From: Odoribacter sp.
GTDB lineage: Bacteria; Bacteroidota; Bacteroidia; Bacteroidales; Prolixibacteraceae
Reading direction: 5' to 3'
Assembly (NCBI GenBank): GCA_013824715.1
Contig: PNOH01000036.1
Span: 1 to 44,476, forward strand
DNA length: 44,476 nucleotides
The notes beneath the pieces were generated by a model that ran no database searches, was not told the origin of the DNA, and saw only the letters and a program-made list of their open reading frames with translations. The first letter of the stretch is position 1. Each line of letters begins with the position of its first letter. The position numbers and the translations under genes were made by a program. Below, in pieces: positions 9,846 through 17,983 of this stretch.

Positions 9846-9862
9846 TTTACTAAGTTAGTAAA
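9846..9862. promoter_or_regulatory. 17-bp perfect palindrome, possible operator
   Basis: TTTACTAA-G-TTAGTAAA has two perfect 8-bp arms and a single central base, the size and symmetry of a dimeric repressor site (TetR, MarR, HxlR or similar). It is about 100 bp upstream of the acetyltransferase gene and 220 bp after the RND operon. No regulator gene adjoins it, so the binding protein is unknown. Confidence 0.4.
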
Positions 9863-9960
9863 CGACAAAACTGAAATATCAGTTCATATCCAACAACTTG
9901 TTTTACTGAATTTTATATTTTTATAATTGGTACGACAAGTTACAAATTTGAAAATAATTG

Positions 9961-10479
9961 ATGTTCAGTTTTACCATGAAACTAAAGCCAATCACCATGC
10001 AGATTGATTTATCCAAAATTAAGGTTCGTGCAATTGGTACCAGCGAGGTTGAACTCCTGACCACTTACCGGATGGCCTACCTCACCGAAATGCAGGGCGA
10101 AAGAAGCGAGGAATACCAGTTGAAACTTAAAACCGAACTAAATCAGTATTTCACAGATGCCTTGAATGAAAAACGTGTTTTCGCTTTTCTGGCTGAACAG
10201 AATGGCGAAGCATTAAGTTTTGGCGCCATGGTGCTAAAAAAAATCCCGGGTGATTTCAATCAATCCATGTACCTCGAGGGCGACATCCTGAACATGTACA
10301 CCGTTCCTTTTGCACGCCGGAAAGGAATTTCAGCCCTGATCCTTCAGGAACTTCTGAATGAAGCCCGCAACAGAGGAATAAGCAAGGTATCGTTACACAC
10401 CTCAAAAGACGGTGAAAAACTGTATCGCAAATTTGGTTTCAGCGAACCGGTTTATCCGGTTTTGGAGTTGAGTTTGTAA
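9961..10479 (+). CDS. GNAT-family N-acetyltransferase
   Basis: A 172-residue acetyltransferase expected to move an acetyl group from acetyl-CoA to an amine. The acetyl-CoA pyrophosphate loop is visible as F-A-R-R-K-G-I-S-A-L-I-L after the strand LNMYTVPF, and the C-terminal part has the usual helix and strand (KVSLHTSKDGEKLYRKFGF). The substrate cannot be predicted. Three in-frame ATGs (9961, 9976, 9997) are possible; the GNAT fold begins near IKVRAIG just after the third, so the protein may be up to 12 residues shorter. It stands alone between repeat-rich spacers. Confidence 0.88.
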   Translation: MFSFTMKLKPITMQIDLSKIKVRAIGTSEVELLTTYRMAYLTEMQGERSEEYQLKLKTELNQYFTDALNEKRVFAFLAEQNGEALSFGAMVLKKIPGDFNQSMYLEGDILNMYTVPFARRKGISALILQELLNEARNRGISKVSLHTSKDGEKLYRKFGFSEPVYPVLELSL

Positions 10480-10539
10480 CAAGAAATAGATAGTAGCTGT
10501 CAGAAAAATGAAAAAATATCCAATTTTGAATAATCAATA

Positions 10540-10583
10540 ACCAATTTCCAACCCACTTGGAACTTGAAATTTGGAACTTGAAA
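10540..10583. repeat. short direct repeat TTGGAACTTGAAA before the SpoIID gene
   Basis: TTGGAACTTGAAA occurs twice in a row (from 10557 and from 10571), preceded by related words such as CAATTTCCAAC. The second copy runs into the start of the SpoIID gene and creates an alternative TTG start there. It is a low-complexity spacer like those at 9653 and 11918. Confidence 0.55.
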
Positions 10584-10585
10584 CT

Positions 10586-11917
10586 ATGTTAGAACCACAT
10601 TTAAGCATTGGAATCATGTATCAGCAGGAAATTATTTTCAGGCTGAACGAACGGTATTTATTAGCGCCGTATGGTGTACCGTTGGAAGGAATCCAGAAGG
10701 TTGAATACCTTGATGGAAAAATCTGGTTAAACGGTGAAATTTCCGACGAAGAAGAACTTCTTTTTGAACCGGTCAGGTACCGCGAATCATCCTTCGAATT
10801 AAACGATGTAACCATCGGTATTCAGTTCCATTGGGAACGGAAAGAAGATCAAACATTTAAAGGCTCGCTTAAAATCATTATCGAAAATGAAAAGCTGACT
10901 GCCATAAACATTTTACCGCTTGAAGATTATCTGGTCAGTGTAATTTCGTCGGAAATGAGTGCGACAAGCAGCTCCGAACTTTTAAAAGCACATGCCGTCA
11001 TCTCGCGCTCGTGGCTACTGGCACAGATTGAAAAAGGCAAGGTACTGCAAAAATCAGGTAAAGTTTATCAAAGCATAGTTGAAACTCCGGAAGAATACAT
11101 CCGTTGGTACGATCGCGAAGACCATCAGAATTTCGATGTCTGCGGCGATGATCATTGTCAGCGTTACCAGGGCATTACCCGCCAATCAACCAAATTGGTT
11201 GAACAGGCCGTTTCTGAAACGCGTGGAATGTTGCTGATGAGTGAAGGGAAAATATGCGATGCCCGCTTTTCGAAAAGCTGCGGAGGAATTGCTGAAACCT
11301 TCGAAAACGTGTGGGAACCCGAAGTTCATCCTTATTTGCAGGCTATCATTGATAACCCGGTGGCTCCGGAAGGTTTTGATACCGATCTGACCAGTGAATC
11401 TGCCGCCGATAAATGGATCAGGAATACTCCGGCAGCATTTTGCAACACCCGCGATAAAGAAGTTCTCTCGCAGGTATTGAACGATTACGATCAGGAAACC
11501 AAAGATTTTTACCGCTGGAACCTGACCTGTCAGCAAGCCGGTTTGGCCGAACTCATCGCCAGAAAATCAGGAAAGGAATTTGGGGCCATTGTTGATTTGA
11601 TTCCGGTTGAACGCGGAAAATCGGGCCGGTTGAAAAAGTTGAAAATTGTGGGCACTAAACTTACTCTGACTATCGGAAAGGAACTTGAAATCCGTAAAAC
11701 TTTATCTGAATCACATTTATACAGCTCTGCTTTTGTGGTTGACAAAATGAACATTGAAAATGGCATTCCGGGCGAATTTAAACTCACCGGTGCAGGCTGG
11801 GGACACGGGGTAGGCCTTTGCCAGATTGGCGCTGCTATGATGGGAGCCAAAGGCTATCAGTACAATGAAATATTATTGCACTATTTTCGCGGGGCAACGA
11901 TTTCAAAAGAGTATTAA
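10586..11917 (+). CDS. SpoIID/LytB-domain protein, putative lytic transglycosylase, no signal peptide
   Basis: 443 residues from the ATG at 10586; an in-frame TGA at 10565 rules out a longer N-terminus. The SpoIID domain starts near residue 108 with ILPLEDYLVSVISSEM, where Glu123 matches the catalytic glutamate of Bacillus SpoIID. It continues with LKAHAVISRSW, a SKSCGGIAE motif and, near the C-terminus, GAGWGHGVGLCQIGA. SpoIID proteins cleave glycan strands that lack stem peptides. Unlike exported relatives, this one starts with a polar, non-hydrophobic N-terminus, so it may act in the cytoplasm. The next gene is an AmpG-like muropeptide permease, which fits cell-wall recycling. The biochemical role is inferred. 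Confidence 0.88.
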   Translation: MLEPHLSIGIMYQQEIIFRLNERYLLAPYGVPLEGIQKVEYLDGKIWLNGEISDEEELLFEPVRYRESSFELNDVTIGIQFHWERKEDQTFKGSLKIIIENEKLTAINILPLEDYLVSVISSEMSATSSSELLKAHAVISRSWLLAQIEKGKVLQKSGKVYQSIVETPEEYIRWYDREDHQNFDVCGDDHCQRYQGITRQSTKLVEQAVSETRGMLLMSEGKICDARFSKSCGGIAETFENVWEPEVHPYLQAIIDNPVAPEGFDTDLTSESAADKWIRNTPAAFCNTRDKEVLSQVLNDYDQETKDFYRWNLTCQQAGLAELIARKSGKEFGAIVDLIPVERGKSGRLKKLKIVGTKLTLTIGKELEIRKTLSESHLYSSAFVVDKMNIENGIPGEFKLTGAGWGHGVGLCQIGAAMMGAKGYQYNEILLHYFRGATISKEY

Positions 11918-12034
11918 TGTCATTCATTGTCATTTGTTTCGCGTCATTGATGGTCATTTGCTTCGCGTTGCATCTACAATCAATGACCATGAATGACCAT
12001 TGAATGACTATTGAATAACCAATTCCAATAACCA
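11918..12034. repeat. GTCATT-type direct and inverted repeat cluster
   Basis: The spacer between the SpoIID and AmpG-like genes holds TCATTTGTTTCGCGT (11930-11944) and TCATTTGCTTCGCGT (11954-11968), a 24-bp period with one mismatch. Inverted copies follow as AATGACCAT (from 11982 and 11992) and AATGAC (12003). The halves can fold onto each other. No promoter-like box stands out in it. Confidence 0.65.
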
Positions 12035-12052
12035 ATAATCAAAATTCTCTAA

Positions 12053-13927
12053 ATGAAAGAAAATACCGGAGCTCCAAAACAGCGAAACCCCTGGGCGTGG
12101 ATCCCAACTCTTTATTTTGCTGAAGGAATACCGTATGTGGTGGTAATGACCGTGTCCGTCATCATGTTTAAACGCCTGGGCATTTCGAATACTGACATTG
12201 CTTTATACACAGGTTGGCTGTATTTGCCCTGGGTAATTAAACCACTTTGGAGCCCAATTGTGGATTTGCTGAAAACCAAACGCTGGTGGATTATCATCAT
12301 GCAATTGATTATTGGTGCGGCCTTGGGTGGCATTGCACTAGCCATCCCACTGCCTGTTTTCTTTAAGGTGACGCTCATTTTCATGTGGCTGCTGGCATTC
12401 AGCTCGGCTACCCACGACATAGCAGCCGATGGATTTTACATGCTGGGCCTCAACGAACACCAACAGGCGTATTTCGTTGGAATCCGAAGTACCTTTTACC
12501 GCATTGCCATGATTACCGGTCAGGGTTTACTGATTATTCTGGCAGGCTTCTTTGAAACTTCAACAGGCTTGCCTCCAATTGAAATAAACGTAATGGCCAG
12601 CCCGTCTTCCGTTAAGGAAATCTGTCTTCCCGAAGCTCCTCAAAGTTCGGAAACCGCAACAGATGATAGCTACTTCGCTGTTTTCCCTCAAAAAGCTGAA
12701 TTATCAACCCAAAATATTCCTACCTCACATCTCGACTCCATCCGAAAAGTAGTTTCAACCTATAATCAGGAAAATGGATTTGTAATCAGTCATTCAGGTT
12801 TGAGGAATGGTCAGAAAGGCAGTACTCAAGTTTCGTGGTGGTCACAACAGGTTTCTGTACCATCAAAAGAATTTCTGAAAAAACAGTTTGGGGCAAACAA
12901 AAAAGCGGTTGATGGTAAAACCCTGACAGGCAATGTGAGTATTGTGGCGGTAAAATTGAGTTCAAAACCCGAAGATAATAAGGAAATGGTACTGAATACA
13001 AGGTTCAGGAACGGAGATAACAGCATCCGGCTTCTTGAAGGAGAGCGTTTCACTTTCAACGCTTCGAATTACAACAAACCAGCTTACCTCCTCTTTCAAT
13101 GCGACCCAAAACTGACTCAATCCAGCGAAGCTGTATTTAAAGGCATATCAGGCAATATCCATCTGGCTTGGAGCATCACATTTATCATTCTCGTAGTCAT
13201 GTTTGTACTGTTTTCGATTTATCATCGGTTTATTTTGCCACACCCTGCTTCTGACAGGCAGCTTACTGAACATCAGAACCTGTTTAAAGAGTTTTTCATG
13301 ACTTTCGGTTCCTTTTTCAGGCGAAAAGATATTGGCCTGATCATTTCATTCCTTTTACTTTATCGTCTGGGCGAATCGCAGATCGTAAAAATGGCTTCAC
13401 CATTTATGCTTGATTCAAGGCAATTGGGCGGATTGGGACTGACCACCGGCCAGGTAGGACTTATTTATGGTACATTTGGAATACTGGCGCTCACTACCGG
13501 AGGAATTCTCGGAGGGTTTGCAGCCGCAAAAAAAGGATTGAAATACTGGATCTGGGTAATGGCACTGGCAATCAATATTCCGCATCTGACATACGTTTAC
13601 ATGTCGTATGCCCAACCCGATAGTCAGTTCATTATCGGGCTTTGCGTGGTCATTGAGCAATTCAGTTACGGATTTGGCTTTACAGCTTATATGCTCTTTA
13701 TGATATACGTTTCGGAAGGTGAGCATAAAACGGCCCATTTTGCCATAGCGACCGGATTTATGGCTTTGGGAATGATGATTCCTGGTATGTTCTCCGGGTG
13801 GTTACAGGAAATTATCGGTTATCAGCATTTCTTTGTTTGGGTAATGCTATGCATGATTCCGGGACTGATACCTGTTTTCTTTGTGAAAATTGCACCGGGA
13901 TTTGGTATCAAGAAAAAGATCGCTTGA
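12053..13927 (+). CDS. AmpG-like MFS transporter with large periplasmic domain
   Basis: A 624-residue major-facilitator permease. The first half has six membrane segments with AmpG-family signatures: YFAEGIPYVVV, LPWVIKPLWSPIVD, and SSATHDIAADGFYM followed by a conserved R-x-x-x-Y-R. AmpG carries anhydromuropeptides from periplasm to cytoplasm for recycling. Residues ~170-365 between the two six-helix halves are an inserted soluble region that reads as secreted beta-rich sequence. It is not in Escherichia coli AmpG, which is about 490 residues. The second half (from LAWSITFIILVVMF) is normal. Its position after a SpoIID gene supports cell-wall recycling; another substrate cannot be excluded. 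Confidence 0.87.
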   Translation: MKENTGAPKQRNPWAWIPTLYFAEGIPYVVVMTVSVIMFKRLGISNTDIALYTGWLYLPWVIKPLWSPIVDLLKTKRWWIIIMQLIIGAALGGIALAIPLPVFFKVTLIFMWLLAFSSATHDIAADGFYMLGLNEHQQAYFVGIRSTFYRIAMITGQGLLIILAGFFETSTGLPPIEINVMASPSSVKEICLPEAPQSSETATDDSYFAVFPQKAELSTQNIPTSHLDSIRKVVSTYNQENGFVISHSGLRNGQKGSTQVSWWSQQVSVPSKEFLKKQFGANKKAVDGKTLTGNVSIVAVKLSSKPEDNKEMVLNTRFRNGDNSIRLLEGERFTFNASNYNKPAYLLFQCDPKLTQSSEAVFKGISGNIHLAWSITFIILVVMFVLFSIYHRFILPHPASDRQLTEHQNLFKEFFMTFGSFFRRKDIGLIISFLLLYRLGESQIVKMASPFMLDSRQLGGLGLTTGQVGLIYGTFGILALTTGGILGGFAAAKKGLKYWIWVMALAINIPHLTYVYMSYAQPDSQFIIGLCVVIEQFSYGFGFTAYMLFMIYVSEGEHKTAHFAIATGFMALGMMIPGMFSGWLQEIIGYQHFFVWVMLCMIPGLIPVFFVKIAPGFGIKKKIA

Positions 13928-13957
13928 TATCCAAACCATATTTTAAAGATATATTTG
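13924..13957 (+). promoter_or_regulatory. candidate promoter of the DUF4440-like lipoprotein gene
   Basis: A perfect -7 box TATATTTG (13950-13957) lies 18 bases before the ATG. The nearest TTG (13924-13926) is 23 bases upstream of it, at the long end of the range seen in Bacteroidota, and overlaps the end of the transporter gene. Confidence 0.5.
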
Positions 13958-13975
13958 CCTCAATGTCTATAAGAT

Positions 13976-14440
13976 ATGAATTCAAAAATTCAAGTTATGC
14001 AGAAGACGTTTTTACTCGTTTGTTTGGTTTTAGCCTTGTTTTCATGTTCCGAAAACAAACCGGTTGCAGATCCCCAGGTTTTAGCAGATGCTGATATCGC
14101 TTTTTCAGATTATTCGGCCAGGCATGGTATTCAGAAGGCATTCATCGAATTCGCCGACGACAGTGTCGTTATACTTAAACCTAAAAGGATGCCTATTATC
14201 GGAAAGCAAAGTTTGATAGAAAGTTACGCAGGCAAAAGCGACAGTGGAGTTGTGCTGACCTGGAAACCGGAAAAAGCATTAATTGCTATAAGCGGCGAAT
14301 TGGGTTACACTTACGGTTTCTGGACCTTTATTGCGGCCGGAGATACTACTCAGGGTTCTTACCTTACCATCTGGAAAAAGGATGCGAGCGGACATTGGAA
14401 ATATATTGCCGATACCGGAAATGAAGGACTAACAAAATAA
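13976..14440 (+). CDS. small lipoprotein, SnoaL/DUF4440-like fold
   Basis: 154 residues with a lipoprotein signal peptide ending in L-F-S-C. A start at the second ATG (13997, MQKTFLLV) would give a more typical signal length and may be the real one. The mature part has an NTF2-like/DUF4440 pattern: an N-terminal helix with ADIAFSDYSARHG, then ADDSVVILKP, a G-Y-T-Y-G-F-W strand and a terminal GHWKYIADTGN. Such proteins in Bacteroidota are periplasmic or outer-membrane-bound and of unknown function. It ends eight bases from the convergent START-like gene. Confidence 0.8.
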   Translation: MNSKIQVMQKTFLLVCLVLALFSCSENKPVADPQVLADADIAFSDYSARHGIQKAFIEFADDSVVILKPKRMPIIGKQSLIESYAGKSDSGVVLTWKPEKALIAISGELGYTYGFWTFIAAGDTTQGSYLTIWKKDASGHWKYIADTGNEGLTK

Positions 14441-14448
14441 ACTGTTAT

Positions 14449-14835
14449 TTATTCCTCAAAAAGTTCATTAAGGCCTTTGTAATAATCTTCTTCCCAACCT
14501 TCAGCAATATTACGGTAGGCGTCGTCAGGGATGTTCGTTTGGTTAACCTCCATGATAGTGCCTTTTTTATCAGGATGAAGTTTGATGGTTACAATTGACT
14601 TTTTTTCTTCGTCTTCCTCACCGAAGTACCATTCCTGAACAATTTTATGATCCTTTTCAAATTCGAGGTTCAACCCGTTTATACTTTCTTCCCACATCGA
14701 AAATTCGGTGCCAGGAGTATCTTCCATCACAGCGTCTTCACCAGTCCATATTTCGATTATAGTTTTATTGGTCAGTGCATTATATACATCAGCAGGAGAT
14801 GCGGTTATTTTGAAGTATTTTTTATAGGTCTTCAT
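14449..14835 (-). CDS. START-like (SRPBCC/AHSA1) domain protein
   Basis: A 128-residue single-domain protein. The opening KKYFKITASPADVYNALTN, the following W-T-G-E-D-A-V, the central strand with IVQEWYFGEE, and the C-terminal helix EGWEEDYYKGLNELF are those of the START-like family common in Bacteroidota. The fold forms a hydrophobic pocket for lipids or other small ligands; no ligand is known here. It is cytoplasmic, with no signal peptide, and acidic. A promoter-like -7 box lies just upstream. Confidence 0.85.
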   Translation of the reverse strand: MKTYKKYFKITASPADVYNALTNKTIIEIWTGEDAVMEDTPGTEFSMWEESINGLNLEFEKDHKIVQEWYFGEEDEEKKSIVTIKLHPDKKGTIMEVNQTNIPDDAYRNIAEGWEEDYYKGLNELFEE

Positions 14836-14872
14836 TTTTTTATGTTTAATGATTCGAAATTCAGAGGCCCGT

Positions 14873-14900
14873 CAAATATAAGGGATTATCCTTAGTCTAA
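14873..14900 (-). promoter_or_regulatory. candidate promoter of the START-like gene
   Basis: On the minus strand a perfect -7 box TATATTTG (14873-14880) lies 38 bases before the ATG. A TTA at 14898-14900 sits 17 bases further upstream where TTG is expected, so the -33 element is imperfect. The site overlaps the end of the upstream DUF3078 gene and suggests separate transcription. Confidence 0.5.
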
Positions 14901-16697
14901 TTTCTTTTGCGTATATATCCGCTTGTTTATTTTGTATGAAAAGCCAACGGTCATTAATTCCCTGGTTTGCCATTTTGGTTTGAAAATGGCCTTTCCATAC
15001 GAATCCATTTTCCCGGTGTTGAAGGTAACATTGTCGTCATAAAGCATATAAAGCATAAATGTCATATTTATCCGGTCGGTCAGTTGGGCTACCACGGTGT
15101 TCTCCCAGTTGATATCCACTTTTTTGAATGGTTCCTGGTAATTAAGGAACATCTTGAATTTGGTTTCATAACTGATTCGGGGAGTAATATCCATTTTATA
15201 CCTCAGATCGGCATTTAAACCCGGTTCCCAGAAACTTCGGCTATCGGCTGAAACTCCAAATCTGGTTTGATCAATAAGGGCTGTATCGCGCACAAATACA
15301 TATTTTGCTGTAAGCGGAGAAATGAATAAAGAAAAGTTTTTATTTGGTTTATAGTCGAGACCTAACTTAATCAAAGTTTTGGCAGGCGACATATAACTTG
15401 AAATGGGATTTGTTTTGTCAGGATAATTATATCCGTTAAAGAACTGGGTAACAAAATCAATTTCACCACTGTAATACCATTTTTTAAAAGCGCTGACGCC
15501 CAGTCGTGAAATCAATTCCAGTTTATCATCATTTTTCTGAGTCTGATCAATATTACCACCCTGCCTGATCCAACCGTTACGAATTTCCCCGCTGTTTTCC
15601 CATTTCAGTTTTGAATTTGAATAATTGGCATATCCTTTCAGTACCATCAGGAACGAAAAGGCGCTTTTACCGCCGGCTTTCCAGTTATTCAGATAAGTCT
15701 GAGTAAAACCAAAAGTGCCATTTCCGCCCAAATCCCAGGGAGTAAGTATCTGGTATTTTTTTTGAATTGCAGTCAGTTTTTGTTTGGTATCATTTTTTTC
15801 GAATACAAAATCACGTCGCTGTTTCTGCACAATCCGGTTAAAAGTTACATCATCGTCAATGGCAATTCCAAGGGTATATTTATCCAGATTCATCATTCGG
15901 ATGGCCAATGAATCGTTCTGCTCATTTTTAATGTAAAGTCTGTTAATTGAACGTTGATTGTTACGCAACCATAATTGTGTTGGTTTTCCTGAGATGCTTT
16001 GAATCATGACCAAAACCGAATCATTACTGGCATAACGCTGTAATTTTTGCACAAAATGGTTGATGGAATCGTTTACAGACCGAACAATTGAATCGTTATA
16101 ATGAATCAGCAATTGTTTGTTCTGCAAATTCAATGAATCACGAAGTTGCGTCTGCAACGAATCGGAGAAAACTCGGACAGCGTATTTTCGGTAAGCCGTA
16201 ATGGCCGAATCGAGGTTCAACCCGGAAATAGCAGGAATTTTTCCATTAGGTCCGGCAATCAGGTTTTCAGGTAATGGAATGCTTTTCATATCTACCCCAT
16301 TCCAAATGGCTCGGTCAAGCTGTTTCATCTTCTCCAGAATGACCGGATAAGAATTATATCCCGGCACTTTCAGCGAATCACTGACAAAGTCTGGTAAACG
16401 GTTGATGTACCTGAAATTTTCGGTTTTTTGAATTTTTTCGAGTTTAACCAAAATGGTATCAATGGATTCGTTTTCAGCAAAATGAATCAATCCGCTAATA
16501 AACTTCGATATTTCAGGATTATCAGATTGCCAGTGATTGTTTGGTTGAATATACTTTTTCAGGTAATCGATACCAATCAGAAGTGAGTCCCTGGAACTGC
16601 TAATTTTTCCCTTCTCTCTGTTAATTGGAATAGTATCGGCAAATATTGACATACTAATCAGGATAAGCGACCCTGAAAAAAGCTTTTTAAGCTGCAT
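14892..16697 (-). CDS. DUF3078-domain outer membrane beta-barrel protein
   Basis: 601 residues with a signal peptide (MQLKKLFSGSLILISMSIFA). Residues ~30-320 form a helical, Ser/Asn/Asp-rich region with repeated D-S-L or D-S-I words and no recognised domain. From about residue 325 (WDLGGNGTFGFTQTYLNNW) the sequence is the DUF3078 region: alternating polar and hydrophobic strands with many aromatic residues, ending in a strand near FSYKINKRIY. This suggests a barrel of about ten to twelve strands in the outer membrane. The function of the family is unknown. It lies 66 bp after the CYTH gene on the same strand and may be co-transcribed with it. Confidence 0.83.
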   Translation of the reverse strand: MQLKKLFSGSLILISMSIFADTIPINREKGKISSSRDSLLIGIDYLKKYIQPNNHWQSDNPEISKFISGLIHFAENESIDTILVKLEKIQKTENFRYINRLPDFVSDSLKVPGYNSYPVILEKMKQLDRAIWNGVDMKSIPLPENLIAGPNGKIPAISGLNLDSAITAYRKYAVRVFSDSLQTQLRDSLNLQNKQLLIHYNDSIVRSVNDSINHFVQKLQRYASNDSVLVMIQSISGKPTQLWLRNNQRSINRLYIKNEQNDSLAIRMMNLDKYTLGIAIDDDVTFNRIVQKQRRDFVFEKNDTKQKLTAIQKKYQILTPWDLGGNGTFGFTQTYLNNWKAGGKSAFSFLMVLKGYANYSNSKLKWENSGEIRNGWIRQGGNIDQTQKNDDKLELISRLGVSAFKKWYYSGEIDFVTQFFNGYNYPDKTNPISSYMSPAKTLIKLGLDYKPNKNFSLFISPLTAKYVFVRDTALIDQTRFGVSADSRSFWEPGLNADLRYKMDITPRISYETKFKMFLNYQEPFKKVDINWENTVVAQLTDRINMTFMLYMLYDDNVTFNTGKMDSYGKAIFKPKWQTRELMTVGFSYKINKRIYTQKKLD

Positions 16698-16763
16698 ACT
16701 TATTGGGTTTATGGCTAATTAAAAACGATTATTTTTTGAACCTATTGCCCGCCGTTTCAAAAA

Positions 16764-17240
16764 TCAGGCCATGTCGTTGTCCCATTCCTGAAACGGGCAT
16801 AATGAAAGATAAGAATTATAATACCTTTCATCGCATGTAACTTCATCCATAAGCCAATCAGGTAAAGGGAAATCCTGCGATTCTGAATCAAGTTCGATCT
16901 CAGCCATAACCAAATCTGAATTTTTGCCTGAAAATACATCCACCTCCCAGATAAAACCTTCGTGCTGAATCTCATACCTCATTTTTTCAACCGGATTGGA
17001 GATCGCCAGGTTCAGCATTTCCTGTGCATCCTCCACCGGAATCCCGTATTCAAACTCGGGACGCGCAAACGATTCGGAGCGGCCTTTTATGGTCAGAAAA
17101 GCTTTCTCTCCTGCAATCCTGATCCTAACAGTCGGATAAGGAGCAAGCCCGAGATAAGCCTGTACTATTTTCGTTCCCTGGCAATTTGGACTCCATTTAT
17201 TTTTGTTGACTAAAAATTTACGTTCAATTTCGAGTGGCAT
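16764..17240 (-). CDS. CYTH-domain protein, putative inorganic triphosphatase
   Basis: 158 residues, the usual length for a single CYTH domain. The N-terminal signature E-I-E-R-K-F (Glu4, Glu6, Lys8) and later alternating basic and acidic strands (TVRIRIAGEKAFLTIKG; VDVFSGKNSDLVMAEIEL) line the triphosphate tunnel. Characterised short bacterial relatives hydrolyse inorganic triphosphate or thiamine triphosphate using Mg or Mn; adenylate cyclase activity is also known in the superfamily. The substrate is therefore inferred. It diverges from the HD-domain gene, with 53 bp between the two start codons. Confidence 0.9.
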   Translation of the reverse strand: MPLEIERKFLVNKNKWSPNCQGTKIVQAYLGLAPYPTVRIRIAGEKAFLTIKGRSESFARPEFEYGIPVEDAQEMLNLAISNPVEKMRYEIQHEGFIWEVDVFSGKNSDLVMAEIELDSESQDFPLPDWLMDEVTCDERYYNSYLSLCPFQEWDNDMA

Positions 17241-17293
17241 CGTATTGTGTTTTGTTTTTGCTAATTTGCAGCAGCAAAAATAAAACTACTGCG

Positions 17294-17848
17294 ATGATTT
17301 CACGTGAAAACGCCTGTAAACTTTTGAATCAACACATTCAAAATGCAAATATGATTAAACATTGTGTGGCAAGCGAAGCGGTGTTGCGTGCCATTGCCCT
17401 GAAAATGGGCCAGAATCCCGACGAATGGGGACTTGCAGGATTACTTCACGATATTGATGTGGAAATTACGAATGCCGATCCGTATAAACATGGTCCACAC
17501 GCTGCCATAATCCTCGATGGCTTGCATACTCCTGAAGCCATTGATGCCATTGTGATGCACAACGAAGTGGCCACCGGAAAGGAGCGGACCACCGTTTTTC
17601 AACATGCCCTGGCCGCCGGAGAAACCATTACCGGACTGATCATGGCCACAGCAATGGTTTATCCGGATAAAAAACTGGCTTCGGTGAAGACCAAGTCAAT
17701 CACCAAACGGATGAAGGAAAAAGCGTTTGCCGCCTCTGTTAACCGCGAAACTATTCTGGAATGTGAACTGATTGGTATCCCAATTCAGGACTTTGCCGAA
17801 CTGGCGTTGGTGGCTATGCAGGGGATTAGCGATGAACTGGGATTTTAG
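17294..17848 (+). CDS. HD-domain phosphohydrolase-like protein
   Basis: 184 residues from the ATG at 17294. A longer start at 17234 (GTG) would overlap the start of the divergent CYTH gene and adds no conserved sequence. Metal-binding residues of the HD fold are visible: His23, the pair His52-Asp53 in LLHDIDVE, histidines at 66 and 69 in KHGPHA, and His89 in IVMHNE. The family includes nucleotide phosphohydrolases and related enzymes; this short type is usually described only as an HDIG-domain hydrolase. No partner domain is present. Its 3' end faces a long palindrome. Confidence 0.87.
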   Translation: MISRENACKLLNQHIQNANMIKHCVASEAVLRAIALKMGQNPDEWGLAGLLHDIDVEITNADPYKHGPHAAIILDGLHTPEAIDAIVMHNEVATGKERTTVFQHALAAGETITGLIMATAMVYPDKKLASVKTKSITKRMKEKAFAASVNRETILECELIGIPIQDFAELALVAMQGISDELGF

Positions 17849-17903
17849 TCAGAGTCTCTCCCGATCGCTCCAAAACTTATTTTCATACAAAAATACGCAT
17901 ATC

Positions 17904-17976
17904 ATCAATACAAATACGTCCTGAAAGCCAGTCTGCGGGCGAGGCAGACTGGCTTTCAGGACGTATTTGTATTGAT
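17904..17976. repeat. 73-bp near-perfect palindrome, 33-bp arms with 7-base loop
   Basis: Arms 17904-17936 and 17944-17976 are exact reverse complements, separated by GGGCGAG. It fills the gap between two convergent genes and ends eight bases before the stop of the T9SS cupredoxin gene. It may stop transcription from both sides, but neither side has a proper T-run, and the arms are far longer than in usual terminators. It may instead be a dispersed palindromic element. Confidence 0.9.
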
Positions 17977-17983
17977 CAGCTAT

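Larger units (their letters stand above)
9624..9960. other. 337-bp spacer with short repeats and a palindrome
   Basis: No credible gene on either strand. The left part (about 9653-9726) is built from repeats of GTCATT, first direct and then inverted as AATGAC. A 17-bp palindrome lies at 9846-9862. Close to the next gene a CAAATTTG box (9943-9950) resembles a -7 element but lacks the expected spacing to a TTG. Confidence 0.7.

Noticed and set aside
13798-14094. A plus-strand frame bridging the transporter end and the lipoprotein start
   Set aside because: It overlaps both well-supported genes in another frame and has no domain or signal features.
17234-17293. Longer GTG start for the HD-domain gene
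   Set aside because: It would overlap the divergent CYTH start and add a Cys/Leu-rich tail absent from the family pattern; the ATG at 17294 is better.
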